This document shows positions 1 to 12,303 of a DNA stretch of 64,000 bases, in pieces (the first letter of the stretch is position 1; every line of letters begins with the position of its first letter). The DNA lies in contig CM007992.1 in the NCBI GenBank assembly GCA_002189035.1, forward strand, positions 3,348,001 to 3,412,000. The letters are read 5' to 3'. This stretch comes from Utricularia gibba (taxonomy: Eukaryota > Streptophyta > Magnoliopsida > Lamiales > Lentibulariaceae). The notes under the pieces were generated by a model. The model did not search any database and was not told the origin of the DNA. It saw nothing but the letters and a program-made list of their open reading frames with translations. The translations under genes were made by a program, and so were the position numbers.

Positions 1-910
1 TCCGAGGTATGCACAAATATCTCTATCCATGTCTGCCTTTCAAAAAAACAAAAAAACAAAAAAGAAAACCCTTTTTTGGTAACTATTTAATTATCCATGG
101 CTCCATGCAAATGATTGCTCAGCCCTAAATCCAATCCCCACCACACGCTGCAAACACACATGGTCGTCGCCTTCCTTCACCACAGACCGAAGCTCCCTCC
201 TCCTCCTCCGTCTCCTCCGGTGGTATGTTGTAGGATTGGTGATGGCGAGAGAAGGGTCGCCGCCATTGGATGAGATTCTGATGATGGTGAACCATCTGAT
301 TCTTTGTGTGTGTGTTTGGTTCTGATTCTTGTGTTTCTCTATATCGTGTGTGTTCCTTGTTTGTGTTTGTCTCGCATCGCATCGGGTCGGGTCGGATCGG
401 ATTGATTCATTTACGGGTTTTCGAGAGGTGCCCTTTTTTGTTGTTGAATGGATGAATAGGGTTTGAGCCTCGAATGTGTGTTTTCGGGGTGGAATGGATG
501 GAATGTACGAGCATGTGAATCACGTTTTTTTTTCTTGAAGTATATGATATGATACACGTGAGAATAATGCGGTATTTATGTCATTGTAGTAAGGGGTGGG
601 GGCATTTATGTCATTATGCAATTTAATTTTTAATAAAATGAATTATGCGTATTCATTTTAATATACGTAACATGTGTTCATTGTGCGACAATTGCCGGAT
701 TTAGATGGATAGCATGCTGTAAATGGAGTGGGGTTAGAATGTGTTTTTACAATTCTACCCATGAGTCAACTGGGTGCGTGCATGTAATTAATTATTATTA
801 AGCATGCTGTAAATGGAACATGTGTTCCGTACTCCCCGGCAAAATAGGAGCACGTGAGGTTTGGCATTCCGTACATCCCTGAAGTTTGGTTCACTTGTCC
901 CTAGAACGAG
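1..910. other. Upstream/leader region of the CCT gene
   Basis: No supportable coding region. The part to about 400 is rich in GT and CT and contains pyrimidine-rich tracts that would fit a promoter or leader of the downstream gene. The rest is AT-rich. A minus-strand open frame at 125-382 has low-complexity composition (His, Glu, Thr) and no recognisable domain, so it was not called. Confidence 0.4.
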
Positions 911-2244
911 ATGATGAGCTCGACGGGAGGTGCGGAACAGGATGGAATCTTTGATTTCTGCTGCGATCCGGAGTTGTTCGGTGAAAATATTCACAACTCG
1001 GAGGTCGCATCAAGCTCGAATTGTTGCCAAGAGGACGAAAGCGCCGCCGCAGCCCCGGTTTCCGCCGCCGCCGTCAACGATGAAATAAAGCAGCCGGAGA
1101 GACTGGTATTCAACGAAGATCAGGTCGACAACGAGGTCTTGGGGTCGATCCACTTCACGGCGCCGCCGTATTTAGAAAATGCGGCTGCTTCTTCCGAAAT
1201 CTGTTTAGAGAATCAGAACATGACGGGGGTGGTTCTGGGTGGTGCTCTAGTTTCGCAGCTCAATTTCCAGCGATGGCTTCCCAGCTTGCTCCGCCGCCTC
1301 TAGAAGAAGAATGCCTGCCACCCTACTTCCGGATCAGAAATTCACAGGAAGCTTGCACCTTAATGGACCCAATGATGGGGCAATATCTGACCGCTCCTCC
1401 ATTTTCTTCATCTGAAACAGCAGGAATTTTCCCCTGCGGGATCCTGGGAAATGACTTTTCAAATCAAGAGCTTGACTTTCAAGGAGATAATGGTGGATTT
1501 TTCCTATCTGATACACTTCCAAGAGTCTTCAACTGCTCAAATGAACTCCAGGTACTATTTTTCAGCAACTAGAACCACAAAAAAAGTTGAATCTTGTTTA
1601 CATTTATCCTCCCATGTTAAATGGTCTCTTTCTTGGATCAAGGCACTTAATTGTGATGGGCAACTTCCTGCCCATGGCGGAGCAGGCACTAATCCTCTTG
1701 CATCAGACATTTCTAGTCTTGAAGATCCCACCTTCAAGGTTGGAAAGTTATCAGCAGAAGAGAGGAAAAGAAAGATTCAAAGATACCTCAAGAAGCGGAA
1801 CGAGAGAAATTTCAGCAAGAAAATCAAGGTGCTAACATTCATTCACTCATTCATTCTACGTATCAACATAAGAGACTTCAAAACATACAGTATGCTTGCC
1901 GAAAAACGCTAGCAGACAGCAGGCCAAGAGTGAGGGGACGGTTCGCAAAGAATGATGAACTGGGAGAGCTTGCTAGAACGACAGGGAGCAACCAGGAAGA
2001 TGACACAGACGATGACATTAGCCTGCTTTCGAACTCGACGCCGGATCAGCAAACAAAGGTGTAACCCATCTAAACTCAAACGTAGTTTCCATCCATTCTC
2101 AGCTAAACTCAGAAAGTTCTGGTTCTTGTGTAGGATGCTTTGAAAGAAGAGGAAGATTTGGATTCAGCATCAGAGATCTTTGCACGCTTGAATGGAACGA
2201 CTGGGTTTAACTGCAGCAACTACCCAATAAAGTCATGGATATGA
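911..2244 (+). CDS. CCT-domain transcription regulator (CMF family), one frameshift in exon 1
   Basis: Likely nuclear transcription regulator. Exons 911-1551, 1643-1828, 1891-2058 and 2134-2244, all with GT/AG borders. The CCT domain starts in exon 2 (EERKRKIQRYLKKRNERNF) and ends in exon 3 (YACRKTLADSRPRVRGRF), and carries the basic residues typical of the family. Conserved upstream blocks include ISSLEDPTFKVGKLS and a motif ending in CGILGNDF. The N-terminus (DFCCDPELFGENIHN) also resembles this CMF subgroup (At5g41380, At1g63820 type). Exon 1 is open in one frame to about 1220 and the family-like sequence continues in another frame. One extra G in the G5 run at 1225-1229 would join them and give a 368-residue protein with exact exon phases. 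It ends with an acidic tail, stop at 2242-2244. The family is certain; the exact paralog is not. Confidence 0.85.
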
Positions 2245-5200
2245 TCATCAGTTTGGCATCAGGAATTGGACTTGAGGAGGCACCTGTCTGAATAACAGAA
2301 GAGGAGAACAATAATAATGCATGCAGTGTGGCATGAAAACTCGGCCAATTTTTCAAATTAACACTGTAGCTTATGTATATAGTAACACCCCATCTCAAGG
2401 GGTGACAAAAAACTGAGAATCCATAGTAGAGAATGTGTTAAACTTGAAACTTGCAAACATTTCAGTTATCTGAACGATAATACTTAAATGGCGGAGGAAC
2501 TCCAAATGGCAGAATTAGAGTCTCTGATCGCCGACCCATCTGAGAAATTTGAAATAACAGCAGAATTCCACATCATCTCCGTTCCGATCATGAGAACCGA
2601 AATGTTTAACAGCGTACTTCGCCGATGAGAACCATCTGAGTTGCCCATTGTCGCTCTTCTCCGTGATCCGCCAAGGTCAATTTCAAACCTAGGGCTCTCT
2701 TGACCCGGCTAGGTCACCTCCATCCCCACCCCAGGAGGCTTCACCGGTGACAACGACACGACGCGGCATCCCTGGTAGGAATACCCATGATAACGGATCG
2801 GTCCCCTGCCACCAAACCCAGGCCACGCAGTGAAAATCACCTCGTACTTCGCCTCTCGGAAGTCTCCGATGAGCAAGGCCTTGGATCTTGGTCCATTGGT
2901 TCCCCTCGCGAGAGGAAAACTGAACTTCAGGCGCCTGACGAGGAATTCTTCTCGCGACTGTCGACAGCACCGAGAGGCCGAACTGCTCCTCCCAAAAAAA
3001 ATGAAAAAAAAAACACTTACGGGCCCACATGGGCTTTGTTTACTTAGGTGGGCCGACATCCGGCTATTCCTGCCCAAATCGTTCTATTATATGAAAAGAC
3101 GTATTTACCCTCAACCACTCACCAACTTGCTTGCTTGCTCCTACTTGGCCAGCAAAATGGAATCTTGTGATGAAGCAATGCAACTAATTACCCAAAGAGA
3201 TGGAAAAGTGCTTGACATATCTGGTGAGTTGCATCATGTGCATCACCCTTTTCTTCCCAATATTTCTACGAATATGTCATCTCCAAAACATATCGAATGG
3301 ATTTACAATATCAGAGTTTTTCGCTATCAATTCAAAAGCCCGACAAGTAAGCCCATTATCTAATGAAAACAATTTCTATCATATATAATGAGTGTATATG
3401 ATAAGCTTGTGAGACATACATTTAGCATATACTTAGCGTATATATGTAATCTTTTAGATATGGTTATCTTTCAAAATATTAACATTATATCTAGTAATGT
3501 ATCTATTTTAAAAAATTAGGAGAATTCGTCTATTTATAGCGTCTAATGTGTGTTTTATATGCCTTTCCAGAGGCTTTTGGAAGAAACATTTTTGAATGAA
3601 AGAGAACCTTGTTATTATGTATCTACATGGTTTGGGTCCATAGAATCATACTTGATAATGATATTATGTTTTTTTCAATTGTTATATTGGTTCATTCAAT
3701 TTTAATGAAACTATTTTAGGACAAGCAGTTATTACAATTTAACAACTTGAGATGTCTACAAAAATGGGTCATGCTCAACAACTTTCACCAACACCATGAT
3801 GCAACCCCCACTTGGTTCAATAATTACATCAATGTGATAGCAAACTTTGGGTTGGATTCGATTCAATCCGAATCAATGATTTTTTTAGATTCGATTCGAT
3901 ATTTTTTGTTAAAAAAAATAAAAAAAATCCTAAAATTTAAAAAATATTTACATTTTTCATAACATTTTACAATTATGAGAATTCAATCACGAGTCGATTT
4001 AAAATGCTTGTAGTAACAAACAACTGCCAAGGATTAGTGACTCAAGATTAGGTTCACTTTTACGGAAAGAAGGGCTTCTTGTAAGGGGATCCAAAGGGAA
4101 TTATTCCATGTTCTTGAAACCTAGGGACACCCCATTTCTTGCCCTAGACACCGACATTATCAAAAACTCCAATTTTCTATGGCTTTTTTTTTGTAAAAAA
4201 AAATAATGATAAGCAATGTGAATTTCCTTTATTAATAGGTTATGTTTGGTTAGAATTCAGTTGAAGTGATGGGTTTTGGGGGTAATATTGTAAAATGATC
4301 ATCCCGTTTTTAAGCGTGTGAAAAATAATCATCCTTAATATTAATGCATTGGCTAATCTAAAACAACACACTTGCTTTATACAAAACATTTGAAGTTTGC
4401 AAGGAAGTGGTTAGATGCTTCAAATGGTTTCCTCCAAAAAAAGATTAACATCTTTTCGGAGATCGTTAGAAGTCGATGACTTCAACGTTGACTTTTGGTC
4501 CAATCGGAGTAAACCCTAACCCGATCCATGCCCACCAAGGTGGATGATCGATTGGGTGAGATTATTGCAACAAAGGGCTCCTTTTTTCTGTCACGTGTCT
4601 CGCATTTATTGCATGTCGATGGTTTGTGCCCTAATTCGCTCCTTTGCTCCAAATGTTTGTCCACACAACTACAACTATGGCGATGGTATCCTTTTCTAGC
4701 AATTGCTGAGCCATACGGCACCGTTTCATGGAATTAAAAAGAGGCACGTAAATAAAGAACCCTGATGCTTTATGACGATGAAGGCATTATAAGCCATTTT
4801 AGTTGGTGGTAAAAGCTTTTTAACCATATTCCTCTACGAATCATGGGTTTCAATAAGCTCATACCATGAGGAGGATTCGTAATTTGTTGACGTAACGAAA
4901 GTTCGATTACTCAATCTTTACGTTTGTTTTTTTCGATTATTTCTACCCATTTGTTGTGTTCTTTCGACAAGGAAGAAGAAAAAAAAAAGGGTTGGATGCA
5001 AAATTTAGTTTACATACACAAAGATAAAAAAAAAAAAAAACTAATATTAAAGATGTTTATTTTTATCATATACATAATCACAACCTTGGTCATTTTTCCA
5101 TGAAAAATATTTTACATTTTCCAATTCAACCATCAACTTTTAATTTCGGAGTTCTGAGAAAACCCTCATAGCCAAAATTCAGAATCAACGGTATCATTTG

Positions 5201-5710
5201 CATTTCTATGCTAAAATTTTTATTTTTTTAGTGTGTTAAATTATCAATATTAATCTGAATTTTTTTGTAGTACTCGCCTCCATGTGGCTCAGGCTCTGGT
5301 TAGACAGAAACATGGCTCTGGTTAGACAGAAACATTTCTACGCTAAAGAATTATATGTTATATACAAATAAAAACATTCATATATAACAAAAAAAAGTAA
5401 CTGAAAAATAAAATAATTCGTTATTTTCCTGGGAACAAGAAACCCAGTAGGGTTGAAAGACAGAAACAGCAAAAGCGGGAAGATAAGTGAGAAAGAGGGC
5501 CAATGGAATGAGGGATTAGAGGTCCATCACGTCCTCCATTACTGGTATCGTCAATCAGTTCAGTGCACGTCGTGGTTATGCTTATGCTTGGGGTGCTTCT
5601 GTAACTCCACTCCAGTACGGCTACGTCTACATCAGTCAGTCATCTATTGAAATACCCGACCTTTTTCTACCGGCATCTGGTACTCCGATGCTTGAGTCAA
5701 CCTCTCAACC
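2245..5710. other. Gene-poor region, mostly AT-rich
   Basis: The part to about 2480 probably holds the 3' UTR of the CCT gene. From 2590 to 3060 base composition is GC-richer, with overlapping minus-strand open frames (2689-3077) in which I recognise no domain. GGGCCCA and TGGGCC elements lie at about 3021-3055. From 3240 onward the sequence is AT-rich without supported genes. A short direct repeat, with unit TCTGGTTAGACAGAAACAT, occurs twice near 5292-5335. Confidence 0.4.
3157..3223 (+). other. Possible orphan first exon (unrecognised)
   Basis: An ATG opens a short frame (MESCDEAMQLITQRDGKVLD, then ISG) that ends exactly at a good donor, G/GTGAGT. About 100 bases upstream are GGGCCCA and TGGGCC (site II-like) elements and a TATA-like stretch. 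No following exon could be found before the AT-rich DNA. It may be a gene fragment left by a rearrangement, or chance. I do not recognise the peptide. Confidence 0.2.
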
Positions 5711-5856
5711 GGGTTAATTGGGTATCTAGCCCACTGCAAAAAAACTCTTAGCTAATTTATGTAGGTATGAGGTCAATAGCCCTATTTTTATCATAAATAA
5801 AAAAATTAAAACAATTATTATTTACGAAAAATAATAAAATTAAATTAAATATACAT

Positions 5857-5888
<32 letters not shown>

Positions 5889-6792
5889 TTTTCACTTTAT
5901 ATTTTTATTTCTACTAAAATTAGATATATTTAATCAGTTAATTTTAAAAATATAACATAGATATCAATATGACTGTTTCGTAATTATCTTTAAAATGTTT
6001 TCATAGTCTAATGAAACTTTTTCATGATGTTCTCTTGATTTTTGTTGTAATTCGCTGATTAATTTGTATAACTATCATGGAAATTTTTTTTTGTATTTTA
6101 AGTACTTTCATGATAATATTGGTTTTCTCAGTATTCGTAGTTCTATCAAAAAAGTGAAAATATTTATACAAAGTCATTATATAAAATGCTTTCAACTCAA
6201 TTTATTTAATCGTTTTGGTACATTGCCTAATGATATAATTAATACATAATAATATTTCAATTTTTTTAAAAAAAAATTAAATGTGAAAATGTACTAGCCA
6301 AATAACTTAATAAATTAGGTATAAGATAGAAGATTATTCTAAATAGATAAAAATGTTGACGAATAGATTTTTTCATTTAGTTTTTTAAAAAAACATTGAG
6401 AAATATTATTGTGTATTAATTATATAATTAGGCAATGTACCAAAACATATTTTTGAGTTAAATAAATTAAGTTAAAAGCATTTACTATAATAATTCAGTA
6501 TAAATATTTTCATGTCTTTTTTATATTAATTTTCATATTTATATTTCTGTTATATTTTTAAAATTAAATAATTAAATATATCTAATTTTAGTAAAAAAAG
6601 AATATAAAATCAAAATGTTAATTAATATAAAGTATATTATATATATATATATATATATGTATTGTATTTTCGTAAATAATAATTATTTTATTTTTTATTT
6701 ATGATAAAAGTAAGAATATTGACCTAATACCTACATAAAATAGTACCATTTAGCTAAGAGTTTTTGCAGTGGGCTACATACCCAATTAACCC
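5711..6792. mobile_element. Foldback/MITE-like element with inverted repeats over almost its full length
   Basis: The left end (GGGTTAATTGGGTAT, then TAGCCCACTGC) is matched in reverse complement by the right end, 6721-6792. The match continues inward through most of the 1,082 bp: blocks near 5760-5840 pair with 6650-6745, 5915-5960 with 6540-6595, and 6145-6250 with 6410-6525. The centre is near 6320. The hexamer TCAACC lies directly outside both ends (5705-5710 and 6793-6798) and is a candidate target duplication. No coding capacity is seen, and the interior is very AT-rich with CATA and AT microsatellites. The class is unassigned: the target duplication is not the 9 bp of MULE elements. 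Confidence 0.75.
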
Positions 6793-7076
6793 TCAACCTA
6801 CTTGTGTCTGTAGATGAGGGTGATGAAATGGATTCATGGAATGTTGTGCAGCAAATCTGTCTGGCACTCCAATACAGAGGCATTTTGGACTGAGAAATGA
6901 TGTTATTTGGCTTATTAACCTGAAAAAAGTGCAAAAGGAGATGGTGCGCCGTCTGATGACATCATTGTTTTAGTTGAATGAGCACGTAAGTGATTGCAAA
7001 AGAAACTCTATATAAACCATCCATCTTCTTCTGTAGGTGGAAGTTGCAGGATTTCTCTCTCGGGCCGGGTCGGGAA

Positions 7077-10000
7077 ATGGTGAAATTCTCTAAGGAGCTC
7101 GAGGCTGGGGTGATTCCTGAGTGGAAAGAAGCCTTTGTTAACTATCGCCAGCTGAAGAAGCAGGTGAAGGGCATCAAGCTTTCATGCAGACAAAAGCTTC
7201 TTTCCCCGGAGTCCGGCGGCTGCTCGATCGGAGCCGTGCTCCGCCGCATGTGGGGAGGCGAGCGTGAGCTGCAGATGATTAAGGTACGCTTTTAGGAGGG
7301 GAGATGCAGCATATACTTGGGGTTCTTTACTTTTCCCTTTCTGAGTCACTCGCAGAAAGGTGGCACGGAATGCGTAAGAAGCCATAGTGGCTTTCGTAAA
7401 CTCTTCTAACATTGTCTACTGTAATGGCACACATGCCATTCCATGTTGTTGCCTTTTTGCTCGTCATCACTAAAGTTGCAACTAACGAGCAGAATTCGGG
7501 TCTCGGGTCCGCATGCTAGTCTCAGATTTTGTAGAAGGTAAAGCTCTGAATGTGAACTGCAGGACAAGGTTCAGAACAAGATGAATCTCAAGGAAGAAGA
7601 AGATGATGAGGAAGAGGGGAAGGTGAAGAAGATGAACCATGTCAACAAAGTGAACTCTCTCAGCTATTCTCTCTAGAAGATGAGGTGCGTATCTGTGTGT
7701 GTTCTATGAAAAGCATGGAACCGGCGGGAACTTAATCGACAGAACTCACAGGTGAGAACATTTCTGGAGATGCTGAACGTCGAGCTCACCAAAGTGAACC
7801 AATTCCACGCCGCCAGAGAAGAGGAGTTCTTGGAAAGAGGGGACTTGCTGAAGAAGCAGCTGCAAATTCTGCTCGATGTGAAAAGGGTTTTGTCTGATCG
7901 GCGAAGGGCCGGTGTTTCCCCCGATCAACCTCCTTGTCTCTTGGGAAGTCGGGTCGTTTCTCAAGTGATCAGGGTTCGGTCATTTCGTCGGACAGCTTCC
8001 GTGCAGAGGGAAACGACTCCGGAACCGATGACGTGATCGCGGCTCTGGAGAAAAACGGGATCAATTTCGTCAACTCAGCCAACGCAAAGAAAGGGGATAC
8101 GAAAGCGCCGTTCAGAATCGATATTCCGGCGACGGGGAGGATTGCGGCGGCGACGGCGATTATATGGGAGGACTTCGTGAACAATCCCAAGAAGGGAGGG
8201 GACGGTGGTGTCATCACCAGGAGGCAGGTGCACTGCGCCGAGAAGTTGATACGCAATGGATTCGTCGAACTCTACCGTGGACTCGCCTTACTCCAAACCT
8301 ACAGGTGCAAAACTGTCTTTTCACTTACTTATGGACCCCACCACTTGAAATTACCCCCATTTCCTAATAAATTGGAATGCCGTGTAGGATAGGAATACTA
8401 CTACAACAATAATTTACAATATATGCCTACTAAAATGTATATTTATAAAAGTAGTCCTTGTGTGCAAAAATAAAAATAATTTTCTGAAAAATTAAAAATA
8501 AAAATAATTTTATTCCAAAATACTATCAATTGTAAAAGTAATTCTATCAAAATAATTTTAAAATTATACTATAAATTTTTTTTTTGATTTGAAAATTAAT
8601 TCTGTATCTATTTTTATAGTTTTTTTAGAACATTTACAATCTTTTTCTATTTTTATCAATTTATTTTTATTTTTTAAAATTAAATTTGAAAAAATAGAAA
8701 TAAATTTTAAAAAATTTTCAATTATTTGAATAAATAATCAGTTGCCGCTATCTTTTGATTTTCTAAAACCCCCCCCCACAAGAAAAACATAAATTCACTT
8801 TTTTGCCGCTGTCCCTCTTTCTTGTGCAGTGGCTTGAACATGTTGGCCTTCAGTAAAATCCTCAAGAAATTCAGCAAGGTGATGACCCTAGAAACATCTC
8901 TCTTGATGGAAACATCTTTTTCTTTTTTCTGTATGTGTTGCTTGAAACATGTTTGAGCAGCAGGTATCCAGCATGGATGACATAGCAAATGATCGTCTGC
9001 TAAGCATCAAGGAGTCGAACTTCATCACCTCAGATAAGGTAACAGCAGCTTTTACTGTTTAGTTTTACCTTTCAACTGGTAGTAGATGCAGATCCATGTC
9101 ATAAGTGGTTGTTGTGAAGTTGCAAGAGTTATTATTCTGCTCAGGTGCAGATGGTTTCTGGTGCTTTGTTTGATTGTTTGGGAATGTGAATGATGGGATG
9201 TTGTGTGGTTTGTGAAGGTGGTGAAGCTAATGGACGAGGTGGAGTCGCTTTTTACGCAGCATTTCGCCTGTAACGACCGGCGAAAGACAGTGAAGTTCTT
9301 GAGACCTCAGCAGAACAAGGGCTCATCTCACATGGTTACCTTCTTCGTTGGTAAGTATGTGTGTGAAACTGCTGTAAAACATCTCCTGTTTTTTTCAGCA
9401 ATTTGTGGGAGTTTCGATTTGAATTCGCAGGTTTGTTCACCGGTAGCTTCTTCATGTTGTTCTTGGCATATGTGATCTTGTCACATGCAAACGGTGTGTT
9501 TTCATCTAGAGCTGAAACGGCATACATGGAGATAGTTTATCCTGTCTTCAGGTACAATACACAACTGCTGTCTAAAGAATTTTGATGAACTGCAAAATCT
9601 GATCAAATCAATTTCGTGAGCAGCATATTCGCCCTGTTTAGCTTACACTTGTTCATGTATGGCTGCAACCTAATGGTGTGGAAACGGAGTAGAATCAACT
9701 ACAACTTCATCTTTGATTTCAAGGCAAACACAGCTCTCAAGTACAGAGATGCCTTCTTGATGTGCACCTGTATCATGACTGTTGTTGTAGGAGCCATGGT
9801 CCTGCATCTTTTCTTGATCTATAAAGACCGCCTCCCGCGTGGCCAAGCCGACTTAATTCCGGCAATACTCTTACTGGTAAGCACTGAATATTCTCAACAA
9901 GTAGCCCAGCAGATATATATGTGACAAGGTATTCACCAAGATCCTTCATCTTCAAGGTCTCTGCAGTGGTAATGGTATGTCCTTTTAACATTCTCTACCG

Positions 10001-11134
10001 CTCAACGAGATACTGCTTCCTGCGAGTCATTGGCCGCATCATATGTGCCCCATTTTACAAGGTTCGTGTCTTCATGGAGATAACACCAGTCTTCATGTAA
10101 TAAGCTGATACTTGGAAACTGTGGCAGGTGGTGATGGTGGACTTCTTCATGGCTGATCAGCTTACAAGTCAGGTGAGCCTCTTACTGCCTCCTTCAATGG
10201 ATAACTCGATGCTGCAACACTACTAAGATTTCTCTGTAAAGATACCAATGCTTAGGCATATGGAATCAGCAGCCTGCTATTTTCTAGCCAAGGGATTCAG
10301 GAATCCAAGTACTAATGTCTGCAAGTCTGGAAGGATGTTCACAGAGCTGGCTTACGTTATTTCCTTTCTTCCATACTTCTGGAGGGCAATGCAGGTAGTT
10401 GACTAACCTTGCAGGATACTTATCTCTGCTAATGAATCCTGATCATGGATGTCTTGCAGTGCGCAAGGAGGTGGCACGATGAATCCCATGTCGACCATCT
10501 TGCTAACTTGGGCAAGTATCTTTCAGCCATGGTAGCAGCCGGGGCACGCCTGTCATATTCTAGACAACCAACTGTGCAATGGAAGGCCACAGTTGTAGGG
10601 ACTTCATTGATCGCCACAGTTTATCAGTTGTACTGGGATTTTGTCAAGGATTGGGGATTTCTGAACCCAAAATCAAGGAATCCTTGGCTTAGAGATGAGC
10701 TGGTTTTCAAGCACAGAGGAATCTACTATGCATCAATTGTTAGTTTCACCTTCTTCTCCTGAATGAGCTTCCATTCTCTCAAATCTAATGTTGTTTCTTT
10801 CCTTTGATGTCAGGCATTCAACTTCATTCTGAGAGTGGCCTGGATTCAAACCATAGTGAGATTCAATGTGGGAATCTTTGAGTCACAACTGATCGACTTC
10901 TTGTTTGCTTCTTTGGAGGTCATTCGTCGTGGACACTGGAATTACTACAGGTAAGCGTCTGAGAAGACTCCCTTTATTCTATTTCCTTCTACTCAATCTA
11001 CAGAAAATCTGAAAACTCATCAGATGCTCCTTAAATGGTGCAGGCTTGAAAATGAACACTTGAACAATGCCGGGAAATTCAGAGTCCTGAAACCTGTTCC
11101 ATTGCCATTTCAAGAGGGTGATTATGATGTGTAA
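7077..11134 (+). CDS. PHO1: PHO1-type phosphate exporter (SPX-EXS protein), two apparent frameshifts
   Basis: PHO1 proteins export phosphate, in Arabidopsis loading root xylem from Golgi/endosomal and plasma membranes. Exons: 7077-7283, 7563-7684, 7752-8304, 8830-8878, 8964-9038, 9218-9350, 9431-9551, 9624-9876, 9957-10061, 10128-10172, 10242-10394, 10460-10738, 10814-10950 and 11044-11134. The SPX domain starts at [20 protein letters not shown]. Hydrophobic segments lie in exons 7 to 9, and the EXS domain covers exons 9 to 14 ([44 protein letters not shown]). The frame breaks twice in the SPX region. One extra G in the run 7616-7619 and one extra C in 7918-7922 restore it and give 774 residues, close to the 782 of Arabidopsis PHO1. 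Without them the raw frame stops in exon 2. The end EGDYDV is short. Best fit is the PHO1/PHO1;H1 clade. Confidence 0.9.
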
Positions 11135-11862
11135 AAAGCAGGACTTTCAGTCACATTGCTAGGGGCCCTATCTAATCCAAGGAATTTAACCTTAGGACAT
11201 TTGTAAATATGAATCAATACTATGAGGTCTCTAGATATTAGCTTGCAGTTCAGAACCATAGCATTCATTTGCAAACTTAGAGCAGTACTCGCTGCTCATT
11301 CCTTTTCAAATAAACCGAAGAATATGATGTTCAATAAATTGGACAATACTTGGATTTTTTCTGGTGAATACCTGTCTGCTTTTGTTGTCCTTGCTCTGTC
11401 CGGCTAGAATAATGGAGTGTAAAGTAACAACAGCAGAGTAAAGTTAGCGAAGAAGGCGATGAACTATCTCTTTATGAAGCCTTCATCCTGTCCAATACAG
11501 CACCATGCTGAACGCAGTGAATCGTGTGATTGAACATCAAAAAATTATTCATGCTGAATTTCACCAGGAACTCGTGAATCTTTTTTTGTAGGAAAGGTGC
11601 ACAACTAATGCGTGCTTTCAACAAACATCATTTAACTTTAGATGAAGTGGATGATTACACCAATATGATATGAAAAGAAGGCATCACACAAACATATCCA
11701 TTACATATTGAATGAACTAACAGAGAAACCACATTGTTTCAGGCAAGAACACTACATCAATCAGGCGATTCCTAAAATCCAACCATAAAAAACGTTCCAT
11801 ATTTAAATTGATGCATGCAGCAAACTCTGCAGTTCTCCTTTCTCCCTCGTCCTCCAGTTGCT
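11135..11862. other. Intergenic, convergent 3' ends of PHO1-like and SF3B5 genes
   Basis: The two flanking genes converge here, so the stretch should hold both 3' UTRs. No conserved coding motif, repeat or RNA gene is evident. Confidence 0.4.
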
Positions 11863-12303
11863 TCACTCGTCCTCCCTCTCAGGAGGAAGCCCACATGGTA
11901 AGAGCATTTTCTGCAGTAAAATGATGACGCCAACTTTTTTAGCAGCCGCATCAAACGAACAATACGCCAAAAAAAGCACAACTCTTTTTACAAAAAACCT
12001 ACTTGCATAAAGTTGTAGCGTTCTCTTCCGATAGATTCATTCTCCGCGACCGCAAAATAAGCGAGCATCGGATAATGCCCAATGTATGAAGCATGACTAT
12101 CTCGATGGATATTCACCGCCCATTCGCTGCAAACACCACATCCACAACTCACCACAAACAGCGAGAAGCATGGAAAAACAGCAACCATAAGCCAACAAAC
12201 CGCAAGCTCACAATCTCGTCAAGTCGGCGTGGCCCGTCCCCACATACTTAGCCTGCAAGTGCTCGAGCTGGGAGTTGATGTTGAATCTGTCACTCGCCTG
12301 CAT
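11863..12303 (-). CDS. SF3B5: Splicing factor 3B subunit 5 (SF3b10)
   Basis: Small core subunit of the SF3b complex of U2 snRNP, acting in the nucleus in branch-site recognition. Exons on the minus strand: 12303-12212, 12126-12003 and 11910-11863, with donors GTGAGC and GTAGGT. Together they encode 87 residues, the usual plant length (86 in human). Nearly every residue fits the very conserved family: start MQASDRFNINSQLEHLQAKY, middle SYIGHYPMLAYFAVAENES, end LLPCGLPPEREDE. One visible change is His for a usually conserved Tyr just before ASYIGHYP. The poly-A/T tract upstream (about 12354-12374) lies in the leader or promoter. Confidence 0.95.

Noticed and set aside
2689-3077. Two overlapping minus-strand frames of 113 and 122 codons
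   Set aside because: GC-rich DNA gives long frames by chance; no domain, no splice pattern and no agreement between frames could be found.
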